Source of the DNA: Vampirovibrio sp041737375
GTDB lineage: Bacteria; Cyanobacteriota; Vampirovibrionia; Vampirovibrionales; Vampirovibrionaceae
Reading direction: 5' to 3'
Assembly (NCBI RefSeq): GCF_041737375.1
Contig: NZ_JBGSRV010000008.1
Location: 62,001 to 126,000, forward strand
DNA: 64,000 nucleotides
Part shown: positions 1 through 6,926 of the stretch, piece by piece
How the letters are laid out: each line of letters opens with the position of its first letter
How positions within the stretch are numbered: position 1 is the first letter of the stretch
Made by a program: the position numbers and the translations under genes
Notes under the pieces: model-generated
What the model saw: the letters and a program-made list of their open reading frames with translations, nothing else
The model's database searches: none
Told to the model about the DNA's origin: nothing

Positions 1-1
1 C

Positions 2-163
2 TTTGTGGTGGAACGCCCCGAAGAGGTGGACGCCGTGATTCAGCAAGCCTACGCCATTACGGATCGTCCGGTGTTGATTGATTTCCGGGTGCGGGAAAAA
101 GCGGATGTCTATCCGTGGGTGCCTGCTGGCGGGGCCAATGAGGATATGTTGATTGAAGAGTAA
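2..163 (+). CDS. ilvB: acetolactate synthase large subunit, C-terminal end
   Basis: This is the last 53 codons of a gene that begins outside the window. The frame ends with a YPWVPAGGANEDML-like stretch before the TAA. That matches the C-terminal tail of thiamine-diphosphate-dependent acetolactate synthases, which typically have VYPMVPAGG. The enzyme condenses pyruvate with pyruvate or 2-oxobutyrate as the first common step of valine, leucine and isoleucine synthesis. The following genes encode an ACT small subunit and ketol-acid reductoisomerase, which supports the call. Only the tail is visible, so catalytic residues cannot be checked. Confidence 0.85.
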   Translation, partial: FVVERPEEVDAVIQQAYAITDRPVLIDFRVREKADVYPWVPAGGANEDMLIEE

Positions 164-247
164 GACTAAAGTAACCACTTATTTTCAAGACACGAGATTC
201 AAAAAATCATGCAATTATTACCCACCCATAATTTAAGAGGCTTTGAA

Positions 248-616
248 ATGACTGACCCCAACCAGTCTTGTGACTCGCAACATGTATACTGCCTGACCCA
301 AAACCGCTTGGGCGCAATGGATCGGGTTCTGGGGGCCTTGACGCACCGGGGCATTATTCCGCAACGCATGACCTCTGCCCTGTGCGAAAACAACCAACTT
401 GAAATCATCCTGACTTTCCCAAAGCAGGATGAACCCATTGTTCAAAAACTGGTTAAATTTCTGCAAAAACAGGTTTATGTCATTCAGGCGCAAACGATAG
501 AATCCTTTGCCCAGGCGAAGAACAGCGCTGAGGCATCCAATATCACCCCTCTGTTCGTATCCGATATTATTCATGATCAGCCCCAAAGGAGAATGGCTCA
601 TGCCCACAACGCTTAA
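248..616 (+). CDS. ilvN: ACT-domain regulatory small subunit of acetolactate synthase
   Basis: A 122-residue protein with an ACT-like fold at about residues 10-85 (VYCLTQNRLGAMDRVLGALT, then an alternating strand-helix pattern). ACT subunits bind branched-chain amino acids and control the large catalytic subunit. I chose the ATG at 248 because AAGAGG lies about 7 bases upstream; the longer frame from 209 has no such site. The gene sits between ilvB and ilvC and overlaps ilvC by 17 bases, which suggests translational coupling. It is shorter than the 160-170 residues of IlvH and closer to the short IlvN/IlvM type. The exact subtype is not certain. Confidence 0.8.
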   Translation: MTDPNQSCDSQHVYCLTQNRLGAMDRVLGALTHRGIIPQRMTSALCENNQLEIILTFPKQDEPIVQKLVKFLQKQVYVIQAQTIESFAQAKNSAEASNITPLFVSDIIHDQPQRRMAHAHNA

Positions 617-1646
617 TGCCCCCCACACCCTGAATATTTTTTATGACAAAGACATTGATCGCAGTAAATTGCTATCCAAAAACGTGGCCGTGGTTGGCTT
701 TGGCAGCCAAGGCTTCGGACAAAGTTTAAACCTGAAAGAATCCGGCGCCACTGTAAAAATCGCGTTGCGGGCTGGCAGCGCCACCGAGGCCAAGGTGAAA
801 GAAGCCGGTCTGGAGGCCATTTCTCTGGAGCAAGCCGCCGAATGGGCCGATATTATTATGTTCCTGATTCCCGATGTGCAACACGGGCCGGTGTATCAAC
901 AGTATTTTGAAGGCAAGTTGAAGCCCGGTCAGGCACTGGTGTTCAGCCACGGATTCAGCATTCATTACAACGAAATTGTACCGCCCAAGGATGTGGATGT
1001 TTTCCTGATTGCCCCCAAAAGTCCCGGCCATCTGGTGCGTTCCGAATATCAGCGGGATCGGGGGGTGCCGTCTCTGTTTGCGGTGTATCAGGATGCCAGC
1101 GGTGAGGCCAGGGAATTGGCGCTGGGCTATGCCGCCTGTCTGGGTTCCGGTCGGGCCGGGGTGATTGAAACCAACTTTAAGGATGAAACCGAAACGGATT
1201 TGTTCGGCGAACAAGCCGTGTTGTGCGGTGGGGCTGCCGCCTTGGTAAAAGCCGGTTTTGAAACCCTGACCGAGGCCGGATACCCACCGGAGTTGGCTTA
1301 CTTTGAATGTTTGCACGAACTGAAGCTGATTGTGGATTTGATGTACGAGGGCGGCTTAGAAGACATGCGCTACTCCATCAGCGATACGGCCCGCTACGGG
1401 GATGTGAGCCGGGGTCCTCGAGTGATTACCGCCGATACCAAAGCGGCCATGAAAGAAATTCTGAAAGAGATCCAGTCCGGCGAGTTTGCCCGTGAATGGA
1501 TGGCAGAATATCGCAGTGGCATGCCCGAATTGAAAAAACGGGTAGAAGCCGATCGCCAGCATCCGCTGGAAGTGGCTGGCCGTAAGCTGCGTGGCATGAT
1601 GAGCTGGTTGTCTGGCAATAAGCTGGTCAACCGAGATAAAAACTAG
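600..1646 (+). CDS. ilvC: ketol-acid reductoisomerase
   Basis: A 348-residue class I (short) ketol-acid reductoisomerase. It isomerises and reduces acetolactate or acetohydroxybutyrate using NAD(P)H and Mg2+, the second step of valine/isoleucine synthesis. The N-terminal Rossmann motif is VVGFGSQGFGQSLNL. The knotted C-terminal domain has the acidic metal-binding run ETETDLFGEQAVLCGG and the ECLHELKLIVDLMYEGG helix. The ATG at 600 has AAAGGAG 8 bases upstream; the frame is open to 507 but that stretch overlaps ilvN and lacks a ribosome site. The last 12 bases including the TAG stop are repeated 15 bases downstream. Confidence 0.95.
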   Translation: MPTTLNAPHTLNIFYDKDIDRSKLLSKNVAVVGFGSQGFGQSLNLKESGATVKIALRAGSATEAKVKEAGLEAISLEQAAEWADIIMFLIPDVQHGPVYQQYFEGKLKPGQALVFSHGFSIHYNEIVPPKDVDVFLIAPKSPGHLVRSEYQRDRGVPSLFAVYQDASGEARELALGYAACLGSGRAGVIETNFKDETETDLFGEQAVLCGGAAALVKAGFETLTEAGYPPELAYFECLHELKLIVDLMYEGGLEDMRYSISDTARYGDVSRGPRVITADTKAAMKEILKEIQSGEFAREWMAEYRSGMPELKKRVEADRQHPLEVAGRKLRGMMSWLSGNKLVNRDKN

Positions 1647-1716
1647 CGCGATAAAAACTAGGAAAAAAAGAAAACTAGCAAGCAAGAAAAACCAGCAAGA
1701 AAGCGAGATAAAACCC
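1635..1716 (+). repeat. duplicated ilvC stop-codon region, purine-rich
   Basis: The 12-mer GATAAAAACTAG that ends ilvC (1635-1646) recurs exactly at 1650-1661. It is followed by degenerate AAAACTAGCAAGC and AAAACCAGCAAGA units up to the next gene. The spacer is almost entirely purine plus short CTAGC or CCAGC islands. It looks like slippage or tandem duplication of the gene end. Confidence 0.7.
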
Positions 1717-2859
1717 ATGTTGGAAAGCCCGCAAGCCTATCTAAAATTTGACTTGAACCATCAACCGGCCAGCTCCATTCCGGCCATTGATGAGGACGGT
1801 CGAATTAGGCTGCCGGGCTTTCCGGCGGGTTTATCCATTCAATCCTATTTGCCGCTGGTGCATCAGTTTGCCAAAATTCTGGAAGCCAGTCGCATTCTGG
1901 ATCGCTATCGGGATAGCCTGCGTTTAATGGCCCGCTTTAATCACGCTTTATCCAAAAACGGGGAGCCGCAAGCCCCTTTAACCGCCATCACCCCGTCCAC
2001 CTTATTGCCCCATTTTCACTACAAACGAGAGGATCAAACCGCCACCCGTGCCTATAAATTACGGGGGGCCATGGTGGGTATGGCTAAGCTGATGGAAAGC
2101 AATCACGTTAAACGGTTTTTAACCGTATCTACCGGCAATCACGCCCTGGGTGTGCTTAAGGCGGCAGAGCTTCTTTTGCCGCAATCGGTGCGGCTGGTGG
2201 TGCCCGGTAATACCGCAAGCCTCAAGCTTGAAAAGCTGCGTAAAGCCATTGACGGTCTGAATGCCAACGGTGTTCAGGCCGATTTATTATTGAGAGGACA
2301 AACCTTTGATGAGGCCCGTGCCTGGGCCTTATCGAACCAGCAGGATCATGAGGCTTATCTGGATCCGTATTGCGATCCGTGGGTGGTGGCCGGTCAAGGC
2401 ACTTTGGGACTGGAGCTGTTGCAACAAATTGGCGATCTGTTGCGAGCATCATCCGAGTATGAGGAAGTGGTGATTGTGTCGCCCATTGGGGGTGGTGGTT
2501 TGCTGACCGGAACGGCCACGGCCCTGAAGCTGGCCTGTGCCTGGGAACCGGCTTTTCGGAATGTGAGCGTTCGGTTTTTAGGGTTGCGTTTGGATGATTT
2601 AAAGGCTCCTTTGGGAGACGCTATTCGTGTGTCTGAAATTGCGCCGACCAATGAAGTGGCCTTGCAAGCCCTGAATGTGACCATCAAAACCATGACCCAA
2701 GCCCAGATGGAGCAAGGGGTTCAGTTTGTGCGCCATGATCTGGGGCATACGGTGGAAGGCGCTTCGGGCGGCACGTTGTATCCGGTTTTATCGGAGGCGG
2801 ATTATCAGCCCAGTCCCCGCCGATTGGTGATTAGCCTGTTGAGTGGCGGGAACGCTTAA
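1717..2859 (+). CDS. PLP-dependent threonine dehydratase-like lyase
   Basis: A 380-residue member of the fold-type II PLP family (tryptophan synthase beta/threonine ammonia-lyase). The PLP lysine lies in KREDQTATRAYKLRGA at about residues 109-124. The phosphate-contacting asparagine loop is STGNHALG and the glycine loop is IGGGGLLTG. Threonine ammonia-lyase makes 2-oxobutyrate for isoleucine, which fits its place after ilvC. It differs from standard IlvA: about 75 residues precede the catalytic domain and there is no C-terminal ACT-like regulatory domain, so it may be feedback-insensitive. The same fold includes serine dehydratase and diaminopropionate lyase, so substrate is inferred mainly from neighbours. 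Confidence 0.72.
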   Translation: MLESPQAYLKFDLNHQPASSIPAIDEDGRIRLPGFPAGLSIQSYLPLVHQFAKILEASRILDRYRDSLRLMARFNHALSKNGEPQAPLTAITPSTLLPHFHYKREDQTATRAYKLRGAMVGMAKLMESNHVKRFLTVSTGNHALGVLKAAELLLPQSVRLVVPGNTASLKLEKLRKAIDGLNANGVQADLLLRGQTFDEARAWALSNQQDHEAYLDPYCDPWVVAGQGTLGLELLQQIGDLLRASSEYEEVVIVSPIGGGGLLTGTATALKLACAWEPAFRNVSVRFLGLRLDDLKAPLGDAIRVSEIAPTNEVALQALNVTIKTMTQAQMEQGVQFVRHDLGHTVEGASGGTLYPVLSEADYQPSPRRLVISLLSGGNA

Positions 2860-2895
2860 AACCGCCATTCCATATCTGGAAAGCCCTCACATCTG

Positions 2896-2934
2896 GAAAA
2901 ACCGTCGCTTTCTTAGGAGGCGACGGTTTTTTGT
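2896..2934. terminator. bidirectional intrinsic terminator
   Basis: AACCGTCGC and GCGACGGTT form a 9-bp stem at about 2900-2927, flanked by A-rich and T-rich runs on opposite sides. It lies between convergent genes and overlaps the last codons of the antiporter gene on the minus strand. A 9-base direct repeat ATCTGGAAA (2873 and 2891) precedes it. Confidence 0.75.
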
Positions 2935-4601
2935 TCGTAGTTTTGTAAAATGTGCCGGGTCATGGTGAGGCCCAGTTCCACATCTCCCACAATGGTAATT
3001 TTGCCTTCCAGCGATTCTAAAAACTGGCGTTCGGAATCGCTATGGGTGCGCACCATAATTTGGGCGGCGGGATTGATGGTGCGGGCGCTTTGAACCAGTT
3101 GCCGCACCTGAAAAGAGTCCAGCGGGGTGACTACAAAATAGCGGGCTTGGGGCAACCCCACCTGATGCAAAATTTCGGATGATTCGGCATCGCCGTAAAT
3201 GGCCGGAATGCCTTTGGCCTGTAACTCTTCCACGGTGTTTCGATTTTGTTCAATCACCACAAAAGGAATTTTATTTTCGCCTAATAAACGCCCCATAACT
3301 CGACCCACCCGGCCAAATCCCACCAGAATGACATGCCCCGACAAGGTGGCCCCCGCAAGCCCAGCGCCACTGGTGGAATCTCGCAAATTTAATTTTGCCA
3401 GCAGTGGATTGTTTTTCAAACGGGCTTTCAAAAAATCCGTGAGATGGAAAATAAACGGGTTCAGGGTAATGGAAATTAAAGCGCCAGCCAAAATCAGGCT
3501 TTGTCCGCTGGGGGGCAAAAGCCCTAAACTGGCTCCCAGTCCGGCCAAAATAAAGGAAAATTCTCCAATTTGAGCCAAGCTGGCTGAGACTTTCAAAGCG
3601 GTATTCAAGGGGTAACGCAGGGCCAAAATAAGCCCAAAAGCGGCCAGTGATTTTCCGATAATGATAATGGAAACAACGGCCAGTACCTGAAAGGGGTGCG
3701 TCCACAGAATTTTGGGGTCAAACAACATGCCCACCGATACAAAGAAAAGCACGGCAAAAGCGTCTTGCAGGGGCAAAGCGTTGGCCGCCGCCCGGTGGCT
3801 GAGGTGCGATTCGTGAATGACCACGCCCGCAAAAAAAGCGCCTAAAGCAAAAGAAACCCCAAACAGGGCCGCAGACCCATAAGCCACGCCCAGTGCCACA
3901 CCAATGACAAATAAGGTGAATAGTTCCCGAGAGCCGGTAGCCGCCACTTTATTCAGCAGCCAGGGGAATAGCTTGCGGCCAATGACCAGCATAAAACCTA
4001 CAAATAAACTTACTTTGCCCAGGGTTAAACCCAGGGTCCATATAATATTTTGTCCGGCGGTTGGGCCAGCCTGCCCGCCTAACCACCCGGAAAGGGCGGG
4101 CAATAGAACCAGTACCAGTACCATCACAATGTCTTCTACAATGAGCCAGCCCACGGCAATATTGCCGTTTTCAGAAGAAAGTTCCCCTTGCTCTTCCAAG
4201 GCTCGCAACAAAACCACGGTACTGGCCACGGATAGGGCTAAGCCTAAAACCACGCCTCCGCCAAGGCTCCAGCCCCACAGGTGCGCCAACCCCATGCCCA
4301 TGGCGGTGGCTACCAGAATTTGCAAAATAGCGCCCGGTAGCGCAATGTTACGCACTGCCAGCAAATCACCCACCGAAAAATGCATGCCCACCCCAAACAT
4401 CAGCAAAATCACCCCGATTTCAGATAACTGGGAAGCCAATGCGAGATCGGCCACAAAACCGGGTGTGTGTGGCCCAATTAAAGCCCCTACCAGTAAATAG
4501 CCCACAATGGGGGAAAGCCTCAATTTCAGGGCCACAAAGCCACCCACAAAGGCGAGCGCCAGACTGATGGCCACGGTAAAAAGCAGTGTGGTGTCGTGCA
4601 T
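2913..4601 (-). CDS. CPA2-family K+/H+ or Na+/H+ antiporter with TrkA-N domain
   Basis: A 562-residue inner-membrane protein with about twelve hydrophobic segments (residues 1-390) typical of the CPA2 antiporter family (KefB/KefC, YbaL). A cytosolic RCK/TrkA-N domain follows at about residues 415-545. Its nucleotide-binding motif is VILVGFGRVGRVMGRLL, with an acidic IEQN at the end of strand 2. Such proteins exchange monovalent cations for protons under ligand control. The ATG is preceded by GGGAGGGG. It stands alone as a transcription unit. KefC-type glutathione gating cannot be claimed from the sequence. Confidence 0.88.
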   Translation of the reverse strand: MHDTTLLFTVAISLALAFVGGFVALKLRLSPIVGYLLVGALIGPHTPGFVADLALASQLSEIGVILLMFGVGMHFSVGDLLAVRNIALPGAILQILVATAMGMGLAHLWGWSLGGGVVLGLALSVASTVVLLRALEEQGELSSENGNIAVGWLIVEDIVMVLVLVLLPALSGWLGGQAGPTAGQNIIWTLGLTLGKVSLFVGFMLVIGRKLFPWLLNKVAATGSRELFTLFVIGVALGVAYGSAALFGVSFALGAFFAGVVIHESHLSHRAAANALPLQDAFAVLFFVSVGMLFDPKILWTHPFQVLAVVSIIIIGKSLAAFGLILALRYPLNTALKVSASLAQIGEFSFILAGLGASLGLLPPSGQSLILAGALISITLNPFIFHLTDFLKARLKNNPLLAKLNLRDSTSGAGLAGATLSGHVILVGFGRVGRVMGRLLGENKIPFVVIEQNRNTVEELQAKGIPAIYGDAESSEILHQVGLPQARYFVVTPLDSFQVRQLVQSARTINPAAQIMVRTHSDSERQFLESLEGKITIVGDVELGLTMTRHILQNYEQKTVAS

Positions 4602-4756
4602 TGGGATTCCCCTCCCGGTTTAAAAAGTGATGATTCTATGCTCCCACGATTTCACGGCAGGCTCAATCTGGAAAAGTGGTACGGCTAAATTAAGGGCAAT
4701 GAAAAGAGGCACCTAAAGTGCGCGGCGATTGGTGTTCAGGGGTTTAGAGGCAAGAA

Positions 4757-5422
4757 CTAGCTATCGTTGGAGTGGGCGGCCACTTTGGGTGGGCGATAGG
4801 CGAGACTGGATGTTTGCCAGTTAAAGCGAATGGCCAGCGCCCGCAAAGTGAAGGTGATGAAAATAGTGAACAATCCGGCTTCAAAGTGATTAATACTGGA
4901 AAAACTACTCAAAATGACAAAGGTGAGACAACCCACCAATGCCACGGCCACATAAAACTGTCCGGGTCTGAAAATCAGTGGTTCCTCACGGATTAAAATA
5001 TCTCTTAAAATGCCACCGCCTACGGCGTTAACAATGCCCACCAGCACCACGGCGGGCAAGGCCATGCCCGCTAAAATGGCCTTGTCGCAGCCCACCACGG
5101 CATATGCCCCCAGACAGAGGGCGTCTACAATGTCAATGAGCAATTGCAGGCGGGGCATTAATTGCTGAAAAGCGATGCCAATTAAGGCCCCCAGTAAAAT
5201 CAGAATGAGGTAATTTCCGTTGGTGGTAATGCTGGGTGGGCCTTGTTGTAAAAACAGGCCATCCCGAAGCAGGCCGCCACCCACCGAACCGGCGAAAGCC
5301 ACGGTACAGACGCCCACAATATCGTAATCTTTACGCAAGGCCAGCAACGTACCGGCAATGGCGAACAAAAAAGTAGCGCCATAGTCAAACCAGTCGGGTA
5401 GGGTAAAAGGGTCCAGTGACAT
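4757..5422 (-). CDS. UPF0126/TRIC-type small membrane protein
   Basis: A 221-residue integral membrane protein with about seven hydrophobic segments in two homologous halves. Each half carries the family signature GGGxLRD (GGGLLRDGLF near residue 50, GGGILRDILIREEP near residue 135). This is the UPF0126 family (E. coli YicG/YadS), structurally related to trimeric intracellular cation channels; some members have been linked to glycine transport. Length is typical. The ribosome site is weak (GAAGG about 12 bases upstream), so the start is less certain. Confidence 0.85.
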   Translation of the reverse strand: MSLDPFTLPDWFDYGATFLFAIAGTLLALRKDYDIVGVCTVAFAGSVGGGLLRDGLFLQQGPPSITTNGNYLILILLGALIGIAFQQLMPRLQLLIDIVDALCLGAYAVVGCDKAILAGMALPAVVLVGIVNAVGGGILRDILIREEPLIFRPGQFYVAVALVGCLTFVILSSFSSINHFEAGLFTIFITFTLRALAIRFNWQTSSLAYRPPKVAAHSNDS

Positions 5423-5766
5423 GAGGAAATAGAACCTTCTATTGAGCCTGTAATCGTTTCAGAGTGGTGAGTGGCTGGACGAAGCTGCCTGAGGCTCCTT
5501 TTTCTTACATTGAACACTGTGGGTTTTCTTTTAACGCTCAGGCATTTATTTTGATGCGCCCAATGGGGATAGCGACTTAATAATCTTAATATTTTTAAAA
5601 CATATTTTTTGAAAAATGGGATTGAAAAATGATTGAAACGGCTTCGATGACTGTGCGTCTTTCGGTTTTTTATTTTTTTGGATTTTCTGAAACTTCTTCA
5701 TCAGCTTTGCCGTAATGATGATGTGAACACGAGATTCAGTATCAAACCGGGGAAGGAGACTATGAC
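5423..5766. other. AT-rich divergent intergenic region
   Basis: A 344-bp gap between divergent starts. It is AT-rich with T-runs. I saw no convincing sigma70 pair, hairpin or coding frame. A 78-codon minus-strand frame here has low-complexity Lys/Phe/Ile-rich content and no ribosome site, so I do not call it. Confidence 0.4.
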
Positions 5767-6105
5767 ATGATGATGCCAACACTGAACCAGTTAAAGTTAA
5801 TGAGCGTTCCCGCCTTGCTGACCATGATGCTGATCAGCGCCATGATACCGGCTGAGGCCCATAATAATCGTTATTACGATTCCCGGAATTACCGGAATCA
5901 GGGTAGTTTTTCCCAGCGAAATCCTTACATGCACAAAGCCTTGATTGGGGGCGGTGCTGGCGCTGTCATAGGCGGCGTTCTGGGGCAGGATGGCTACCGT
6001 ACCGGTAGTGCTGTTAAAGGGGCTGTGATTGGTGCTGGGGCTGGTTTGGGTTACGAGTTTCTGAAGCGTCAAGGTACCTTTGGCGGCAATCGCAATCGCT
6101 GGTAG
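5767..6105 (+). CDS. small secreted glycine-zipper protein
   Basis: A 112-residue protein with a signal peptide ending near AEA-H (about residue 32). A Tyr/Asn/Arg-rich stretch (HNNRYYDSRNYRNQ) comes next, then a glycine-zipper segment (LIGGGAGAVIGGVLGQ and AVIGAGAGLGYEF). Such zipper segments are common in small outer-membrane or periplasmic proteins, but no specific function is assignable. GGAAGGAG lies 8 bases before the ATG. It is followed 60 bases later by another small secreted protein, so the two may be co-transcribed. Confidence 0.75.
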   Translation: MMMPTLNQLKLMSVPALLTMMLISAMIPAEAHNNRYYDSRNYRNQGSFSQRNPYMHKALIGGGAGAVIGGVLGQDGYRTGSAVKGAVIGAGAGLGYEFLKRQGTFGGNRNRW

Positions 6106-6164
6106 CCTGCCATTCAATCATTAACCTTTAAATATTAAGTGCTATTTGAGGAGGAGATGTTCCC

Positions 6165-6428
6165 ATGAAAAAGAAAATGCTTTTAACCCTGGGTTTGCTA
6201 GGCGTGATGGTGGGCAGCCTGTTGGGCGGCGAAGCTTTCGCTCACGATCGCAACGATCGTCGGGATGGCTGGCGTAATAATAATAATCGTTCCAGCTGGG
6301 GACAGCAAAGACGCTACTATCGCCCCGCTAGCAGAGGCAATTGGTGGCGGAATGACAATCGGGTATCCTACCGGCCCGGCAACCGCTGGGGCAACTATCG
6401 TCCAGCTCCCAAACGTGGTTGGTGGTAA
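6165..6428 (+). CDS. small secreted Arg/Trp/Asn-rich protein
   Basis: An 87-residue protein with a clear signal peptide (MKKKM, hydrophobic core, cleavage near AFA-H). The mature part is dominated by Arg, Trp, Asn, Tyr and Gly (RDGWRNNNNR, GNWWRNDNRV, PKRGWW). It is strongly basic and aromatic, suggesting binding to nucleic acid, polysaccharide or the envelope, but I do not recognise a family. GAGGAGGAG precedes the ATG, and a terminator follows. Confidence 0.75.
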   Translation: MKKKMLLTLGLLGVMVGSLLGGEAFAHDRNDRRDGWRNNNNRSSWGQQRRYYRPASRGNWWRNDNRVSYRPGNRWGNYRPAPKRGWW

Positions 6429-6469
6429 CATCCCCCTTTCGTTGAAAATTCGATCGGTTTGAACCTTTC

Positions 6470-6507
6470 AAAAACCCTGTCCTTTCATTGTAAGGGGTGG
6501 GGTTTTT
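6470..6507 (+). terminator. intrinsic terminator
   Basis: AAAAACCCTGTCCTTT pairs imperfectly with AAGGGGTGGGGTTTTT around a CATTGT loop and runs into TTTTTG. It lies 40 bases after the small secreted protein. Confidence 0.65.
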
Positions 6508-6574
6508 GTTGCTTGAAATCAGTGACGTTTGTCCTTCTTTTTAGAAAATGGATGGCATTTTTTGCTTACTGTTC

Positions 6575-6604
6575 TTGCTTACCTTCAATCTCTGTGTTTA
6601 TATT
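6575..6604 (+). promoter_or_regulatory. candidate sigma70 promoter for the cobalamin leader
   Basis: TTGCTT (6575-6580) and TATATT (6599-6604) are separated by 18 bases. Transcription from here would start near 6611, just before the riboswitch. Position fits; strength is unknown. Confidence 0.4.
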
Positions 6605-6614
6605 TCAGTAACTC

Positions 6615-6735
6615 GTCCAAATATTCGGGAAACCCGGTGAAACTCCGGGGCTGTGCCGCAACTGTGAATTCACCATCCGGTGAAAAGTCAGAAGACCGTG
6701 GAAGAGCCTGTTTACACTCTTGCGAGCATGAGAGG
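6615..6735 (+). promoter_or_regulatory. cobalamin (B12) riboswitch aptamer
   Basis: The conserved core appears in order: CGGGAAACCCGGTGAAACTC, then CCGGGGCTGTGCCGCAACTG beginning in the same block, then AAGTCAGAAGACC about 35 bases on. These match the cobalamin riboswitch pattern (GGGAA..GGTG..AATCC..CCGCAACTGT..GTCAG.A.ACC). It binds adenosyl- or methyl-cobalamin and represses downstream genes. The next gene is a BtuB-type receptor followed by a BtuFDC-like transporter, as expected. Outer boundaries are approximate. Confidence 0.9.
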
Positions 6736-6813
6736 AACCCGTGTGCCAATGTCACCGACGCCATTATTGATTTAAAAAGTGGGATAAGTCCGAAGTAAGC
6801 CTGAGGAAGGTTG

Positions 6814-6836
6814 ATTGGCGTTTGCGTCAATTTTTT
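6814..6836 (+). terminator. riboswitch expression-platform terminator
   Basis: ATTGGCG-TTTG-CGTCAAT forms a 7-bp stem (one G-T pair) with a four-base loop and is followed directly by six T residues. It lies about 80 bases after the aptamer core and 90 bases before the btuB start, so control is probably by premature transcription termination. Confidence 0.75.
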
Positions 6837-6926
6837 AAAACCTTTTAATTGCCCTGATCACCCCGATTAATTTTATTTTGCGCTGTTTTAAGGCGTGTCA
6901 ATTTTTTATGGAAGGATGTTATTCCC

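Noticed and set aside
726..1316. 196-codon antisense frame over ilvC
   Set aside because: It is a shadow of a strongly supported gene with no ribosome site or recognisable protein.
3904..4500. 198-codon frame antisense to the antiporter
   Set aside because: Low-complexity Pro/Thr/Lys composition typical of antisense frames; the antiporter on the other strand is certain.
5546..5782. 78-codon minus-strand frame upstream of the glycine-zipper gene
   Set aside because: AT-rich composition, no ribosome site, and it overlaps the start of a better-supported gene.
6529..6830. Short frames on both strands over the riboswitch
   Set aside because: The conserved RNA core and terminator explain the sequence; the frames contain no recognisable domains.
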